Positions 8,032-16,822 of a DNA stretch of 46,459 nucleotides are shown here, one piece after another. The translations under genes and the position numbers were made by a program. Under the pieces are notes generated by a model. The model worked only from the letters and a program-made list of their open reading frames with translations, did no database searches and was not told where the DNA came from. Position 1 is the stretch's first letter, and each line of letters starts with the position of its first letter. The stretch lies in contig NZ_LIPP01000056.1 of the NCBI RefSeq assembly GCF_001418335.1, positions 1 to 46,459 on the forward strand. Reading direction: 5' to 3'. Source of the stretch: Streptomyces aurantiacus (GTDB lineage Bacteria; Actinomycetota; Actinomycetes; Streptomycetales; Streptomycetaceae).

Positions 8032-11000
8032 TCACGTCGATGTGCTGACCTTCGCGGCCGGGTCCGGCTCCCCCACGAACGTCCGCCACAGCCGCGCGTA
8101 CCGGCCGTCCCGCGCGAGCAGTTCGTCGTGCGTGCCGTCCTCCGCGACCCGGCCGTCCGCCATCACCACGACCCGGTCCGCCCGCGCCGCCGTGGTCAGC
8201 CGGTGGGCGACGACCAGTGTGGTGCGACGGCCCGCGATGCGGTCGGTGGCCTGGTTGACCTGGGCCTCGGTGGCCAGGTCGAGGGCGGCCGTGGCCTCGT
8301 CGAGGAGCAGGATGTCCGGGTCGACCAGTTCGGCGCGGGCCAGCGCGATCAGCTGGCGCTGCCCGGCGGAGAGGTTGCGGCCGCGCTCGGCGACCTCGTG
8401 GAGGTAGCCGCCGTCCAGTGTGGCGATCATGTCGTGCGCGCCGACCGCGCGGGCCGCCGCCTCCACCCGGGCGTCCGTGGCGTCGGGCCGGCCGTACGCG
8501 ATGGCGTCCCGGACCGTGCCCTGGAAGAGGTACGCCTCCTGCGGGACGACGCCGAGCCGGTGCCGGTACGAGGTCAGGTCGAGCGAGCGCAGATCCGTGC
8601 CGTCGACCGTGACCCGGCCGCCGGTGGGGTCGTAGAAGCGGGCCACCAGTTTGACGAGGGTGGACTTGCCCGCGCCCGTCTCGCCGACGAACGCGACGGT
8701 CTGCCCGGCCGGGATGCTCAGCGAGACCTTGCTGAGGGCCTCCTCCGCTGCCGCTGCCGCCCCCGCCGTTCCGTCCGCCTCGTCGGCCGCTCCGTACGCG
8801 AAGTCCACGTCCTCGAAGGCGATCTCGCCCCGCAGGGACAGCACGTCGAGCGGCTCCTCGGCGGCCTTCGTCGACGTCGGTTCCCTCAGCAGCTCCTGGA
8901 TGCGGCCGAGGGAGACGGTCGCCTGCTGGTAGCCGTCGAAGACCTGTGAGAGCTGCTGCACGGGGGCGAAGAACAGGTCGATGTAGAGGAGGTACGCCAC
9001 CAGCGCGCCGGTGGTGAGGGTGCCCGCGTCGACCCGCCCCGCGCCCACGACGAGCACCGAGGCGGCGGCCACCGACGACAGCAGCTGCACGAACGGGAAG
9101 TAGATGGAGATCAGCCACTGCCCGCGGATACGCGCCTGGCGGTAGTGGTCGCTGCCCTCCGCGAAGCGCCGGTTGCCCGCTCCCTCGCGGCGGAACGCCT
9201 GCACGATCCGCAGCCCCGACACCGACTCCTGGAGGTCCGCGTTCACCACGGAGACCCGCTCACGGGCGAGTTCGTACGCCTTCACGCTGGACCGGCGGAA
9301 GAAGAACGTGCCGACGATCAGCGGCGGCAGCGTCAGGAAGACGACCAGGGCCAGCTGGAGGTCGATCACCAGCAGGGCGGCCATGATGCCGAAGAAGGTG
9401 ACGACCGAGACGAACGCGGTGACCAGGCCGGTCTGGAGGAACGACGACAACGCGTCCACGTCCGTCGTCATCCGGGTCATGATCCGGCCGGTCAACTCCC
9501 GCTCGTAGTAGTCGAGTCCGAGTCGCTGGAGCTGCGCGAAGATCTTCAGCCGGAGCGAGTACAGGACCCGTTCGCCGGTGCGTCCGGTCATGCGGATCTC
9601 GCCGGTCTGAGCCGCCCACTGGACCAGCACGCTGATCAACGCGATCACCGAGGCCGCCCACACACCGCCGAGCGCCGCCTCCGTGACACCCTCGTCGATG
9701 CCGTGCCGGATCAGGACCGGCAGCAGCAGACCCATGCCCGCGTCGACGGCGACGAGGCCGAGGCTGACGAGGAGCGGCAGCCCGAAGCCCCGCAGCAGCC
9801 GCCGCAGCCCGTACGAGTCCTCCGACGCGACCGCGCGTGCCTCGTCGACGGCGGGGGTGTCGGTGGCGGGCGGCAGGGCGTCGACCTGGGCGAGGAGCTC
9901 GGGGGTCGCGGGCGTGCCGGCCAGCGCGGTGTCCTTCGGTTCGCGGTCGCCGGTCCACAGGTGCGGGGTGACGCCGCGCTCGGCGTCGAACTCGGCGTCC
10001 AGCTCCTCCCGTACGGAGTCCCCTACGGAGGTGTCCTCCGTGGGACAGGACTGTTTGGTGTGACCGGGCGAGACGCCGCCCAGCTCGTCCGGGTCGGTGA
10101 GCAGCCTGCGGTAGAGCGGCGAGCGCTCGGTCAGCTCCTCGTGCGTGCCGATGTCGGCGAGGTGCCCTTCGTCGAGGACGGCGATGCGGTCGGCGAGGTT
10201 CAGGGTGGAGCGGCGGTGGGCTATCAGCAGGGTGGTGCGGCCCGCCATGACGCCGCGCAGGGCCTCGTGGATCTCGTGCTCGACCCCGGCGTCGACCGCC
10301 GAGGTGGCGTCGTCGAGGACCAGCAGGCGCGGGTCGGTGAGGATCGCGCGGGCCAGGGCCACGCGCTGGCGCTGGCCGCCGGAGAGGGTGAGCCCGTGCT
10401 CGCCGACCAAGGTGTCGTAACCGGCGGGCAGTGCGTCGATGAAGCGGTGCGCCTGGGCGGCGCGGGCCGCCGTCTCGATCTCCTCCTGGGTGGACTCGGG
10501 GCGGCCGTACGCGATGTTGGCGCGGACGGTGTCCGAGAAGAGGAACGAGTCCTCGGGGACGAGCCCGATCGCGGCCCGCAGGGAGTCGAACGTCAGCTCG
10601 CGCACGTCGAGGCCGCCGATGAGGACCGCGCCCCCGGTCACGTCGTAGAAACGGGGCAGGAGCAGGGAGACCGTGGACTTGCCCGAGCCGGACGAGCCGA
10701 CGACCGCGAGGGTCTCGCCGGAGCGGATCTCGAAGCTGAGCCCGTCCAGGACCGGGCGTTGTTCGTCGTAGGCGAAGGACACGCCGTCGAACTCGACGGT
10801 CGCGGGGGCGTCGGCGGGCAGGGCCTTCGTGCCGTCCTCCATCGACGGCCGGGTGTCGATCAGCTCCAGGACGCGTTCGGCGCCGGCGCGGGCCTGCTGG
10901 CCGACCGTGAGGACCATGGCGAGCATGCGCACGGGCCCGACGAGCTGGGCGAGGTAGGAGGAGAAGGCGACGAACGTACCGAGGGTGACCTCGCCCTTCA

Positions 11001-11826
11001 CCGCCAGCCAGCCGCCGAGCGCCAGCATGGCGACCTGGCCGAGCGCCGGAACGGCCTGGAGGGCCGGGGTGTACTTGGAATTGAGCCGGATCGTGCGCAT
11101 CCGCCCCGCGAAGAGGCGGCGCCCGATCTCCCTGAGCTTGCCGGTCTCCTGGTCCTCCTGCCCGAAACCTTTCACCACCCGTACGCCACTGACCGCGCCG
11201 TCGACCACTCCGGCCACCGCGGCGGCCTGCGCCTGCGCGTACCAGGTCGCCGGGTGGAGCCTGGAGCGGCTGCGCCTGGCGACGAACCAGATCGCGGGGG
11301 CGACGGCCAGGGCGACGAGGGTGAGCGGGAGCGACAGCCAGGCCATGATCCCGAGGGAGATCAGGAAGAGGAGGATGTTCCCGATCGTCATCGGGAGCAT
11401 GAAGAGCAGACCCTGGATGAGCTGGAGGTCGCTGGTCGCGCGGCCCACCACCTGCCCGGTCGACAGCTCGTCCTGGCGCCTGCCGTCGAGGCGGACGATC
11501 GTGGCGTACATGTCCGTACGCAGGTCGTGCTGGACGTCGAGCGCGAGGCGTCCGCCGTAGTAGCGGCGGATGTAGGTGAGGACGTAGACGACGACGCCGG
11601 CGCCGATGAGGGCGCCGGCCCAGGGGGCCATGTCACGGGTGTGGTCCCCCACCACGTCGTCGATGATCACCTTGGTGATCAGGGGGACGAGGGCCATGAC
11701 GGCCATGCCCCCGAGCGAGGCGCCCAGCGCGAGCACGACGTCCTTCGGGTACCGCCAGGCGTACCCGATCAGCCGCCGTGCCCATCCCCGCTGCGTTGTC
11801 ACTCCTGGTGCCTTCCCTCTGGTCAT
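8032..11826 (-). CDS. Fused tandem ABC exporter (TMD-NBD-TMD-NBD)
   Basis: About 1264 residues: two complete exporter halves in one chain. The first half has six-helix membrane segments, Walker A GSSGSGKST, signature LSGGQRQRVAL and LLVLDDATSAVD; its catalytic Glu position is Asp (DDAT), as in the degenerate site of heterodimeric exporters. A charged linker follows. The second half has Walker A GETGAGKST, signature LSAGQRQL and LLLDEATAALD with the normal Glu. Halves of this type usually occur as separate paired genes; here they are fused. The substrate is unknown (drug or lipid type). ATG 11826 is chosen over the in-frame GTG at 11865 because a perfect palindrome lies between them. Confidence 0.88.
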   Translation of the reverse strand: MTRGKAPGVTTQRGWARRLIGYAWRYPKDVVLALGASLGGMAVMALVPLITKVIIDDVVGDHTRDMAPWAGALIGAGVVVYVLTYIRRYYGGRLALDVQHDLRTDMYATIVRLDGRRQDELSTGQVVGRATSDLQLIQGLLFMLPMTIGNILLFLISLGIMAWLSLPLTLVALAVAPAIWFVARRSRSRLHPATWYAQAQAAAVAGVVDGAVSGVRVVKGFGQEDQETGKLREIGRRLFAGRMRTIRLNSKYTPALQAVPALGQVAMLALGGWLAVKGEVTLGTFVAFSSYLAQLVGPVRMLAMVLTVGQQARAGAERVLELIDTRPSMEDGTKALPADAPATVEFDGVSFAYDEQRPVLDGLSFEIRSGETLAVVGSSGSGKSTVSLLLPRFYDVTGGAVLIGGLDVRELTFDSLRAAIGLVPEDSFLFSDTVRANIAYGRPESTQEEIETAARAAQAHRFIDALPAGYDTLVGEHGLTLSGGQRQRVALARAILTDPRLLVLDDATSAVDAGVEHEIHEALRGVMAGRTTLLIAHRRSTLNLADRIAVLDEGHLADIGTHEELTERSPLYRRLLTDPDELGGVSPGHTKQSCPTEDTSVGDSVREELDAEFDAERGVTPHLWTGDREPKDTALAGTPATPELLAQVDALPPATDTPAVDEARAVASEDSYGLRRLLRGFGLPLLVSLGLVAVDAGMGLLLPVLIRHGIDEGVTEAALGGVWAASVIALISVLVQWAAQTGEIRMTGRTGERVLYSLRLKIFAQLQRLGLDYYERELTGRIMTRMTTDVDALSSFLQTGLVTAFVSVVTFFGIMAALLVIDLQLALVVFLTLPPLIVGTFFFRRSSVKAYELARERVSVVNADLQESVSGLRIVQAFRREGAGNRRFAEGSDHYRQARIRGQWLISIYFPFVQLLSSVAAASVLVVGAGRVDAGTLTTGALVAYLLYIDLFFAPVQQLSQVFDGYQQATVSLGRIQELLREPTSTKAAEEPLDVLSLRGEIAFEDVDFAYGAADEADGTAGAAAAAEEALSKVSLSIPAGQTVAFVGETGAGKSTLVKLVARFYDPTGGRVTVDGTDLRSLDLTSYRHRLGVVPQEAYLFQGTVRDAIAYGRPDATDARVEAAARAVGAHDMIATLDGGYLHEVAERGRNLSAGQRQLIALARAELVDPDILLLDEATAALDLATEAQVNQATDRIAGRRTTLVVAHRLTTAARADRVVVMADGRVAEDGTHDELLARDGRYARLWRTFVGEPDPAAKVSTST

Positions 11827-11828
11827 CA

Positions 11829-11850
11829 GGACGATCCGACCTGATCGTCC
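11829..11850. promoter_or_regulatory. Perfect 8-bp inverted repeat just upstream of the ABC exporter
   Basis: GGACGATC and GATCGTCC with a 6-bp spacer, ending 2 bp before the ATG at 11826. Its position suggests an operator, and perhaps a very short or leaderless transcript. If translation starts at 11865 it lies inside the coding region. Confidence 0.4.
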
Positions 11851-11920
11851 GGAAGGCACCAACACGAATCGAAGCGGATTTCATCCCTCCGCAACAATCC
11901 AGCACGCGACAGGTGATCGT

Positions 11921-12070
11921 TCAGAGGCGTACGCGCAGGGAGTAGAAGCGGGTCGTCTGGGTCGCGCCCTGGTTGTCGTCGCTGACCAGGAGGACCTTCA
12001 GGGCACTGTGGGCGCCGGGGGTGCGGCCGGTGATCGTCATGCCCTCGATGTTGTCGAGGAGCGGGTGGCC
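11921..12070 (-). pseudogene. 3' end of a phytase-like esterase gene
   Basis: Only the last 49 codons plus stop survive, reading HPLLDNIEGMTITGR, KVLLVSDDNQ and TTRFYSLRVRL. This is the characteristic C-terminus of actinobacterial 'esterase-like activity of phytase' proteins (six-bladed propeller, SDDN motif). Immediately upstream the reading frame continues into IS110 transposase sequence, so the rest of the gene was deleted or displaced. The fragment marks where the normal chromosome was broken at the island's left edge. Confidence 0.65.
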
Positions 12071-12664
12071 GACCAGGCGCCGGAACTGGGCAGCGAGATA
12101 GGTGTTCTTCGAGCGGGCAGCTGCCGTGGCAGCGTTGCCCAGGGCTCCCTTGAGCCAGGTGTCACCGTGGCGGGTGCGTCCGCTGGTGACCTTGTCGGCG
12201 GATTCGTGGTTGCCTGGGCAGACCCCGGCCCAGGAGGCGAGGGGGGAAGCGCCGCATGTCGACCCCGATCTCCGCGACCACGACCTGGGCTGCGGTGAGA
12301 CTGATTCCCGGGATGGTCACCAGCAGCTCCAGCTGGCGTCGGTATGGCTCCAGACGGCGGTCGATCTCGGCGGTGAGCCCTTTACCGTGGCTGTGGCGGC
12401 GTCAATGTGATCCAGCATGGTGCGGGCCAGGAAAGCGTGGTGATCGGTGAAGAATCCGGTGAGCGCCTGGATCAGTTGGGCTTCCTTGTTCTTCAGGGCT
12501 CCGACGGCGAGCCGGGCCAGAACCTGGGGGGCGCGCTCACCGCTGATCAGCGCCTCCACCATCGTGCGGGCTGACTTCCCGCCGAGGTCGGAGACGACGC
12601 TCGACAGTTTGATCCCGGGATCCTCCAGCAGCTTCTCCAGGCGCTGGATCTCCCGGGTGCGTTC
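12071..12664 (-). pseudogene. IS110-family transposase remnant
   Basis: A truncated, frameshifted IS110/IS1111-type transposase. From upstream: ERTREIQRLEKLLED, DLGGKSARTMVEALISGER, then LARTMLDHIDAATATVKG; after a 1-nt deletion near 12385, TAEIDRRLEPYRRQLELL and VTIPGISLTAAQVV; after a second frameshift near 12240, ASWAGVCPGNHESADK, SGRTRHGDTWLKGALGNAA and SKNTYLAAQFRRLV. The N-terminal DEDD catalytic part is missing and the C-terminus runs in frame into the phytase-like fragment. Non-functional. Confidence 0.8.
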
Positions 12665-12925
12665 CACATCCGCAAACTCGCCGACCTCAACAATTCAGAA
12701 CGGTCGGAACGGCCGCTGTGGGTGCACCTGATGGCTATGCGGAAACGCAGGACCCTCGTGGTCGGCGAACACTGCCACCAGAACGTCCACGCGGGACGAG
12801 GCGCAGCCCCCAGCCCGGAATTGAATGCTGGAGAGCCAGGTGCGGGGAAATCTCGCCTGCCCAACTCGGGAAGGGGCCGTCGAAAGGACCCGAGTCACGG
12901 GCGCCTCGTCGGCGGCCTGCTTCAC
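12665..12925 (+). mobile_element. 3' remnant of a group II intron (HNH end of maturase plus D5/D6)
   Basis: The plus-strand frame from 12665 reads HIRKLADLNN, PLWVHLMAMRKRRTLVV and HCHQNVHAGR, matching the C-terminal HNH endonuclease tail of group II intron reverse transcriptases (usual LVVC-x2-CH-x2-IH; the first Cys is Gly here). It is followed by a D5-like GAGAGCCAGGTGCGG-GGAAA segment with the AGC triad, then a D6-like stem (GGCCGTCG with CGGCGGCC) and the usual 3' end CTTCAC. The 3' strand of D5 is degenerate, so splicing is unlikely. Everything 5' of the HNH tail is lost at the IS110 junction. Confidence 0.65.
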
Positions 12926-12996
12926 TCTGTAGGAGTCGGGGGTGCAATTCCCTCAAGTCACCCGACCACTCGTTCTGGCATCCCGCGAGTTTCGGG

Positions 12997-13620
12997 CTAT
13001 TGGATGTATCCGTGGCGAATCGCATAAGCCACGGCGTGGGTTCGGTTGCTCAGATTGAAGCGAGTGGTGAAGTTCTGAATGATGAGCTTGATGGTACGCG
13101 GTGAGTAATTCAGCTGGGCGGCGATCTCTTCTGTGTCCTTGCCTTCCGCCATGAGACTGAGGACATTGATGTCACGTGGTGTGATCTCAACTCGTTCGGA
13201 CTCGACGCTAACCTGGGCAAGAAGGGTGACGAGAGATTCGAGGGGCATTTCGGTGCGGCCCCGTGACGCGGTGAGTACGGCTTCGACGAGCCGATCACCG
13301 GTCACCGCGTCACGGGGGAGGAGGATCTTCATCCCGCTCCGGACGGCGTCCAGCAGATTCCCCGGCCCGAGGTGGTTCGGAATGAGAACCGCTCTCTGGT
13401 CACCGACCTTGACGAACTTGTGCAGGTATTGGATCGCTCTCTGGTCCACGGCTTCGGTGAGCAGGACGACGACCGAAGCGGCGTCGCTCTCCTCCGTGAT
13501 CCTTACGTCGTCGCGACCTCGTAACCAGCTGACGGCTCCCTCCTGGGACACCCGATCGTCCGCATAGACAGCCACCGAAACGACCTTCAGGTCCAATTTA
13601 CGATCACCACCATGGCTCAT
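12997..13620 (-). CDS. LuxR-type transcriptional regulator, atypical N-terminal domain
   Basis: 207 residues. The C-terminal 65 residues are a LuxR-type helix-turn-helix (ITPRDINVLSLMAEGKDTEE, SPRTIKLIIQNFTTRFNLSN, ending AYAIRHGYIQ). The N-terminal 130 residues have receiver-like alternation (VVSVAVYADDRVSQEGAVSW, ASVVVLLTEA) but no clear phospho-acceptor Asp pocket, so it may act independently of a kinase. It is set in lower-GC DNA between the left scar and the RiPP cluster and points away from it. LuxR-type regulators often accompany RiPP clusters, so pathway control is a plausible inference. The ATG at 13620 has no strong ribosome binding site nearby. Confidence 0.75.
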   Translation of the reverse strand: MSHGGDRKLDLKVVSVAVYADDRVSQEGAVSWLRGRDDVRITEESDAASVVVLLTEAVDQRAIQYLHKFVKVGDQRAVLIPNHLGPGNLLDAVRSGMKILLPRDAVTGDRLVEAVLTASRGRTEMPLESLVTLLAQVSVESERVEITPRDINVLSLMAEGKDTEEIAAQLNYSPRTIKLIIQNFTTRFNLSNRTHAVAYAIRHGYIQ

Positions 13621-13707
13621 TCTGTTGTGCCTGTTTCGTGAACTCCCGGAGCCGAGCAGGGTGCTCGGCTCGAACGTGGTACCCAGGTAGCTTTTCCGAC
13701 CACCGGA

Positions 13708-13938
13708 TCAGCGGCGAGGGTGTCCGGCGCGCAACGCGACTGCAGGTACGGCAAGTTGGTGTACGGTGATTCGTGCTAAGTGGTGCGACAGTGCGAGCGA
13801 GGTGGAGGTGTTCGATCTCCGGAAAGCGCGGTTTCGCGCTAGTCCGGCTATCCCGTCCAACTCTTGAGTTTCGCTCTTTTGAAGGTCGCGTTTAATGCCC
13901 AGGCTGTGGCGCAGTCCGTGCTGAATCCGAGCACTCAT
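13708..13938 (-). CDS. Possible small basic protein, unknown
   Basis: A 76-codon frame beginning MSARIQHGLRHSLGIK with GAAGG about 7 nt upstream of the ATG. It is Arg/His-rich, without a signal peptide, Cys residues or recognisable domain. The Shine-Dalgarno match is the only evidence of translation. The surroundings are degraded mobile DNA, so it may be a chance frame. Confidence 0.25.
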   Translation of the reverse strand: MSARIQHGLRHSLGIKRDLQKSETQELDGIAGLARNRAFRRSNTSTSLALSHHLARITVHQLAVPAVALRAGHPRR

Positions 13939-14024
13939 TGCCGACCTTCTACTGGCCTACGTGCTTCTAAGAATGCTCGGCTCGTGTGCTGCGATCACGG
14001 CTTAGATCAGGCTTCCTTAATCTA

Positions 14025-14185
14025 AGGGCTGTCCCGTAATTCCCGGCGGCGCACGACAACAGCTACGGCACCTCGCGGCATTGCCGGATCACCCGAATAC
14101 ACCCGGTATGAGGGTGACCCGGCGCCTTGCGATGCACCGCATCTGACGCCGCGCGCTGATCCACCGGGCATTACGGGAATACCCT
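14025..14185. repeat. 161-bp MITE with TA target duplication
   Basis: Terminal inverted repeats AGGGCTGTCCCGTAAT (14025-14040) and ATTACGGGAATACCCT (14170-14185) match at 13 of 16 positions and are bounded on both sides by TA. There is no coding capacity. Size, TIRs and TA duplication fit a non-autonomous element mobilised by an IS630/Tc1-type or related transposase. Confidence 0.65.
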
Positions 14186-14718
14186 TAGTACCCGCTCGGC
14201 GGCTGCCAAACCGTCGGTACAGGTTCTCTCGGACTGGCCTGAACAGTAATAATGCACCCGGACAGTAGTGTTATGCCCGTTGACGCTGGACGTCTCCACC
14301 AGCTCCAGCTACCTCGCCCGCGCCGGGAGCGGGATCCTCGACGTCACTGACCCGCAGTACATCTGACGCGCCGTAGCTCGTAATCCGAACCACCATGTTG
14401 CAGTCCTTCCATGCCCCGCTGTCTGGTGGCTCCGATTTTGGTCCCTTCAGGCAGCATCACGGTGGGTCCGCTGTTCCTGGGTCCAGCAGACCCACCTTCG
14501 CCCCCTGTGGGCGCTCTCCATAGCGGTCGCTTTCATCTTGAGTGCGATATTTTGAGTTGGTTTATTCTTCCTCGCGACGTGCTGCTGTTGAGGCGGTTGT
14601 TCTCAGTGAGGTATGTGAGATGAAAGGGCTGCTTGCGCCTGTCTCATTCATGAACCACCGTGTCTGTCCCGTGCTTCTACGGGTGTGACTTCCAGCGATA
14701 GAGATCACCTTCCAGCAA
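14186..14718. other. Non-coding or degraded stretch
   Basis: No intact gene is supported. One short frame (about 14270-14365) ends SSSYLARAGSGILDVTDPQYI then stop and looks like the tail of a lost protein, but I cannot name it. The rest is mixed low-GC sequence next to the recombinase remnant. Confidence 0.4.
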
Positions 14719-15215
14719 TTGTTGTCCCTGCCTCGCAGCATGGAGACGGCTGGGGTACGTGCGGCCAACATGAAGTGCCGGCTGATGAAGTTGGGGGTCG
14801 AGGAACAGCGCCAGGACGGCCAAGCTGCACCCCTGAAGGCGGATCACAGCTACGCCGTACTGCCCATCGGCTCTTTCCTGGTGGACAAATACCTCTCACA
14901 CATGGCCCGGAGGACCGCTTCCCCCTCCGACGACGTCCTTCGGTACCGCAAGCAGCGACGGTGGTGTCCCCGCCCGAGGAGTACGACGCGCTGGTGACCG
15001 TGGGCCGCTACGGCACACCGGTACGAGAGGGAGCGCTGTGCCGGGCTTTCAACCTGGCGAAGGAGGCGGCCCGGGCCAAGGGAGTCTCTATCCCGCAGAC
15101 GGCGGCCTTCCGGGACCTGCGTCACTTCATAGACGCTGTCTTGATCGCTTCCGGCGTTGCACCGCGCAGCGTCCCGGCTCGGATGCTGTGCACGGCCTCT
15201 GGTCACACGGAACAT
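14719..15215 (+). pseudogene. Tyrosine recombinase/integrase remnant
   Basis: Two pieces in different frames. The first (about 14755-14930) reads LKADHSYAVLPIGSFLVDKY and LSHMARRTASP, like the start of a core-binding domain. The second (about 14975-15215) reads VTVGRYGTPVREGALCRAFN and AFRDLRHFIDAVLIASGVAP, the box II region with the expected R-x-x-RH pattern of phage-type integrases. Most of the protein between them is deleted and the catalytic Tyr end is missing. It could be a relic of the event that brought the island here. Confidence 0.6.
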
Positions 15216-15249
15216 CCGGGCAGGTCAGAGGCCGTTAGTACTGGGTTCC

Positions 15250-16332
15250 TCAATCGGTGTACACATATCGGCGCCGTAGTAGGCGGCTTGGTGGTGCTGG
15301 TCTGCCCCAGACCCAGGGTTTGGCGCGGGAGTTGAGCTGGCTGGTTGCGAGGGTGGTGGCGTGTTCGATGTCGTCGGGGTTGGCGAATGACCGGCCGGCG
15401 AGGGCTGTTTTGCAGAAGATCCGCCACCAGCCCACCTGCGGTTGAGCCAGCACGCGCCGACAGGGATGAAGGCGTGGTGGATGCGGGGATGGTCCTCCAG
15501 CCAGATCCGGGTGGACAGGCTGCTGTGGGAGGACAGGTTGTCGGTGACGATCCAGATCTCGCCGGTCGGGTTGGCGTCCTCGACCAGCTGCAGGAACTGC
15601 TGGTAGAAGACGCTGTTGCGGGAGGACGCGGTCATGGTGATCTGCTGGCCGTCCCGGACACGTAAGCCCCCGTAGACCCAGGTCTTCTCGGGTCCGCGGC
15701 TGTAGTCGAGTTCCGCCTTGATCCGGTGCCCGTCGGGTGACCAGGCGGGTGCGGGAGGGAAAGTCCGCGGGATCACCGGCCCCAGCTCGTCGGCGCAGAT
15801 CACCGTCGCGCCGACGGGCGGTGAGTGTAGAGGCCGATGATCCTCGTCCTTTTGGGACGAAGTCCGGGTCCTTCGACCGCATCCATGACCGGGTGCGGCG
15901 CCAGCGCACACCCTCGGCGAGCAGGATGCGGCGCACCTGCGAGCGGCCCGCCTCGATCCCCTCCACCCGCGCTGCCGCGGCCAGAGAATCCAGAGTCCAC
16001 TCGGCGGGTCCGGACTCGTCGAATGCCCACAGCTCCCCGACCGGCTCCCACCGCAGCCGCCCCGGCGGCACGGTCTTGACCAGAGAGATGATCCGAGATC
16101 GCTCCTCCTCGGTGATCCGCCGCTTGCGGCCCTGCCCACCCAGGTCATCCAGCCCTTGCAGCCCCAGCAGGTTGAAGCGGTGCAGCCAGCAGCGGATCGT
16201 CTTGTGGCTGCAGCCCAGCTCCGCAGCGATCGCCGGCACCCGTAGCCCTGACCAGCTCAGCTCAACCATCCGCGCCCTCATCACCACGTCCCGCGGCGCC
16301 TTCCGCGCCCGCGACAACCGACGAATTACCAC
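15250..16332 (-). pseudogene. IS630-family transposase, frameshifted
   Basis: A near full-length IS630 transposase spread over three frames. The N-terminal helix-turn-helix region (SGLRVPAIAAELGCSHKTIR, VRRILLAEGVRWRRTRSW) is in one frame; a short RTRIIGLYTH piece is in another; the DDE core (VICADELGPVIPRTFPP, GEIWIVTDNLSSH) is in a third; the C-terminus (WWRIFCKTALAGRSF, KPWVWGRPAPPSRLLRRRYV) returns to the first. At least three indels, so inactive. I see no convincing terminal repeats. Confidence 0.8.
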
Positions 16333-16643
16333 CCGCTCGTCCTCGTCACGCCTCCGCCGTGCTCATAACACCATCGCCCAGCACCCGCCCCCGAGCACCA
16401 TCAACTACCCCGCCACCAGGACATATACCCAACGAAAGCGGAACCCAGCAGTAGAAATCAGTGCATTGATACTGTGCGCAGTCGACCTTCAGAAGGATAG
16501 CCAACAGGATCGATGCCCCATAGGGCAACGTGGGCGCCCTTTCGAACACGACTCGTAGACATAGATTGTTCCCGTGGCGTTCTCCCGTGAAAATGTAATG
16601 GTAATTCAAGCCGGAGTTCCTACGTGCAGTGTCGAGTCCTTAT

Positions 16644-16808
16644 CGGGGTGTCGAAAATCAAGGCTCCTCGATTGCGAAGCACTCAATGCAACCCTGCAGT
16701 ATGACGATTGGCTTTGGCTTACTTGATATAGCTTGCAGAGGTCACCCTTCGTTGTTGTAACACAACTCGGCAACCTAGGTCGAATCTTTGCGGGGCCTCG
16801 AAAATCAA
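16644..16808. promoter_or_regulatory. Direct repeat CGGGG-N2-TCGAAAATCAA upstream of the precursor
   Basis: CGGGGTGTCGAAAATCAA at 16644-16661 and CGGGGCCTCGAAAATCAA at 16791-16808 differ at two positions and start 147 bp apart; the second ends 14 bp before the GTG. A third copy of the TCGAAAATCA core lies at 22480. It is a candidate binding site for a cluster regulator. Confidence 0.45.
16751..16766. promoter_or_regulatory. GTTGT-N6-ACAAC inverted repeat
   Basis: A 5-bp dyad 57 bp before the precursor start, between the two long direct repeats. It is short, so chance is possible. Confidence 0.3.
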
Positions 16809-16822
16809 CAACTGGAGTATCA

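Larger units (their letters stand above)
16333..16822. other. Regulatory leader region of the RiPP cluster
   Basis: About 490 bp without a credible gene. The left part is the IS630 edge. The right part, lower in GC, holds a direct repeat containing TCGAAAATCA, the inverted repeat GTTGT-N6-ACAAC, and several TTG/TATA-like hexamers around 16708-16732 that do not give a well-spaced -35/-10 pair. The precursor promoter is presumably here. Confidence 0.5.

Noticed and set aside
8032..11826. Tandem ABC exporter as the RiPP transporter
   Set aside because: It is outside the island, separated by scars and of host composition; nothing links it to the precursor.
9145..11844. 899-codon plus-strand frame opposite the ABC exporter
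   Set aside because: It is a GC-bias shadow of the exporter with low-complexity Arg/Gly/Asp-rich translation.
14411..14623. 70-codon frame with hydrophobic end
   Set aside because: No ribosome binding site, domain or homology is recognised and it lies in degraded sequence.
16346..16609. 87-codon minus-strand frame upstream of the cluster
   Set aside because: It runs through the IS630 edge, has no start signal and no recognisable protein character.
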